The notes under the pieces are model-generated. The model was given only the letters and a program-made list of their open reading frames with translations. It searched no databases and was not told where the DNA came from. The translations under genes were made by a program, and so were the position numbers. Positions 62,177-64,000 of a stretch of 64,000 nucleotides of DNA are shown here, piece by piece (positions within the stretch are counted from its first letter, which is position 1; each line of letters opens with the position of its first letter). Source of the DNA: Sphagnum magellanicum (taxonomy: Eukaryota > Streptophyta > Sphagnopsida > Sphagnales > Sphagnaceae); assembly GCA_021904315.1 (NCBI GenBank), contig CM038908.1, positions 10,870,501 through 10,934,500 of the forward strand, written 5' to 3'.

Positions 62177-62430
62177 TGCAGAGTCGTTATAGTAGTAGTG
62201 GTAGTTGTAGTCATTGTCTTTCTGCATGTTGTAGGGTTAGTCAATTGGTGTAATATATGCCCCAGCCATTTACACTTATCAGATTGCACTTTAGCTCAAA
62301 AATCTTAGAAGTGTAAATCTTGGAAGGTGGGTTCTCTCAGATCATTCTGTGAAAGTTGTTAGAAATGCAGTTTGCACCCAAGTCTGTAACATAGTTTTTT
62401 AGTGTCCCACATAAATTTTTATTACAAGTG
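62177..62430 (+). other. Probable 3' UTR of the USP-kinase gene
   Basis: Downstream of the stop codon the sequence is non-coding and T-rich, with a GTAGTAGTGGTAGTTGTAG stretch at about 62191-62209. No canonical AATAAA is seen. AT-rich stretches near 62250 and 62410 (AATATA, ATAAAT) are the best candidates for polyadenylation elements. The limit is uncertain. Confidence 0.4.
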
Positions 62431-62876
62431 CACTTTACCTTTTTTGGCTCGAAAGAGATTAGCTCTTCTCCACCATCTCTTATTTTGGTAACAAGTCAGA
62501 GAAAGAGTGGGAGCCAAACTACAGGTAAAAAAATTGAGCACTGGACATTTTCCCCTGACTTTTTTTAAACTTTTAAAGGGCTTTTGCATTTTGAGATTAT
62601 ACTGAATTCTCTTATGGACTTCCATCTGAATACAGTGATTTTTGCCTAAACTCTAAACCCGAAACACTATTTAGCATGAGCAGACTTTCTTCTTGTGAGA
62701 TTGTGATAGGAAGTACTTCCAGTATGTCTATTTGTGAATGTAAATTTGCAGTAGCAATATCACTTGGTAATCCAGTGTGATCCCCTACACTAGGCACTTG
62801 TGATACAGTTGAGTAAAGAGAGCCTGATCAATTACAAAGGCTATAAGCTGGACAAGCAAGCAAAGTGAGCCCCTGT

Positions 62877-63058
62877 TCTTTAGGATGGAGTCCAGAAGCT
62901 GTAGGTGCAGCCAGATTGTGATTCTGCAAATTGGGTGATCTTTATGATGGAGGCTAAAGCTGCAGGCACGGGCAGTGCTTTTCCAAGTTGGGTGATCTTT
63001 ATGATGGAGTCCAAAAGCCACACAAGTGCAGGCAGATTGTGCTTCTGCAAATTGGGTG
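62877..63058. repeat. Three-unit minisatellite, unit about 57-63 bp
   Basis: Units begin at 62877, 62939 and 62996. Each starts with TCTTTAKGATGGAG and ends near CAAATTGGGTG or CAAGTTGGGTG. Units 1 and 3 are most alike, sharing GGCAGATTGTG-like and TTCTGCAAATTGGGTG blocks; unit 2 is shorter. A minus-strand open frame of about 115 codons crosses the array and simply reflects the repeat. No gene function is supported. Confidence 0.8.
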
Positions 63059-64000
63059 TTCCTCTAACTTCTGGATAGATAACTGGGACTTCATAAACTG
63101 CAGAAGAACTGTTGTCCAAAATTCTTTGCAGTGGATAATACAAGTATCCACAAAATTGATCGTCCAGTTGCAGAACCCAAATGGAAATAGTGCTTCTATT
63201 TAGGTACAGACAGTTTGAAATTGTCATTTGGTCTGGAATAGCAAGTGAACATATTTGATGGAGTTCAGCTCTGAAGGTGTGCTGTGTGTGGAATCTGACA
63301 CTATACTAGACATGTTGGGTATCCAGGTAGCTGTAGATTGTCCCTTGTGCTCACTTGGGCAATGTTCCAGGTCACGCTCAACAAATCATGTTTGATTGAG
63401 GAGCTTGACAAAGTCTTAAAAGCTTTTGATTAGGGCTATAAAAATAGTTGTCATTGTTGAATTCATATCAGATCAACCCTCATGATTTTACCCCATTACC
63501 CCCCAAAAAAACAAATGTTAGAAATCCTTTTCCTGCAAATTTCTTGAAGGATTTCAATCTTCAAACCTTACCATGTTGCATTGATGCCAAATTTTATCAA
63601 AGGGTTTAGTCCCAAAAAAGAGACAACTCGTATATTTTGTAGCTTTATTATGATCATGTACTACAAATCCATTTGAGCATGAAAATGTAATAACCACACT
63701 GGATGTTTATGTTTTGTTTAATTGCATGAGATTACTTACTATATAAAATTAGTGATTCTGAATTTAATGTTTTTATAATATCACTACCATCAAACAAAAC
63801 AAGAAGCTCTAAATTCTCAAGAGCTTCTTTCTAATTCATTCAACCCAAAGAAGTGATTTGACTCCCCTTATTACATAACAAATCCAAATGTACTTCACAA
63901 ATGAAATTTCTGTTGCAATTCCAAGAGTGCTCGAATCTAGCATACTGGTTAAATCTATTTTGTGAAATTGTGAATGACAATAAACTTAGGTAAATCTTCT
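63059..64000. other. Unassigned sequence 3' of the kinase gene
   Basis: No gene is recognisable. Composition falls back to AT-rich towards the right edge. A perfect 10-bp inverted repeat with a 9-nt loop (AAGAAGCTCT/AGAGCTTCTT) lies at 63801-63829; it is too short to assign to an element. Confidence 0.5.

Noticed and set aside
1-64000. CRISPR arrays, bacterial operons, tRNA or rRNA genes
   Set aside because: No regular spacer array, no tRNA A/B-box gene and no rRNA block was recognised. Tandem repeats here lack unique spacers and the gene is spliced.

Overview
The window is nuclear DNA of a land plant, probably one with a large, repeat-filled genome. The evidence is a spliced plant-type receptor-like cytoplasmic kinase gene with GT-AG introns, a plant LINE relic, CACTA-type DNA transposons and TTTAGGG telomere-type motifs. 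The species cannot be fixed from the sequence. Introns of roughly 150-560 bp and the ancient repeat background do not separate fern, lycophyte, gymnosperm or large-genome angiosperm.

Layout. From 1 to about 53 kb the DNA is very AT-rich and poor in CG dinucleotides, and no intact gene is recognisable. It holds decayed repeats: a 62-bp minisatellite (2.64-3.29 kb), three pairs of dispersed repeats more than 10 kb apart (4.2/33.3 kb direct, 19.4/43.4 kb inverted, 40.4/50.3 kb inverted), a fourth weaker pair (9.0/32.1 kb), a 152-bp CACTA-type MITE with perfect 50-nt arms (10.05 kb), a 3.1-kb non-autonomous CACTA-like element with matching 3-bp target duplications (25.16-28.26 kb), and a minus-strand LINE reverse-transcriptase relic (37.06-39.62 kb). 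From 53.4 to 55.3 kb the base composition rises and small tandem and inverted repeats cluster. A CG-rich segment (55.85-56.44 kb) leads into the only convincing gene.

The gene (56,439-62,176, + strand) has 11 exons. All splice phases agree and the exons sum to 2,583 nt, an 860-residue protein plus stop. The product has an N-terminal universal-stress-protein (USP)-like domain, a Ser-rich linker and a C-terminal Ser/Thr kinase domain with the key catalytic residues present, the architecture of plant RLCK group VI USP-kinases. Beyond it are a probable 3' UTR, a 3-unit minisatellite and unassigned sequence.

I found no operon, CRISPR array, tRNA, rRNA or clearly undescribed gene system. The most interesting signals are the two CACTA-type elements, the repeat pairs that share peptide-like frames, and the repeat cluster just upstream of the kinase gene.
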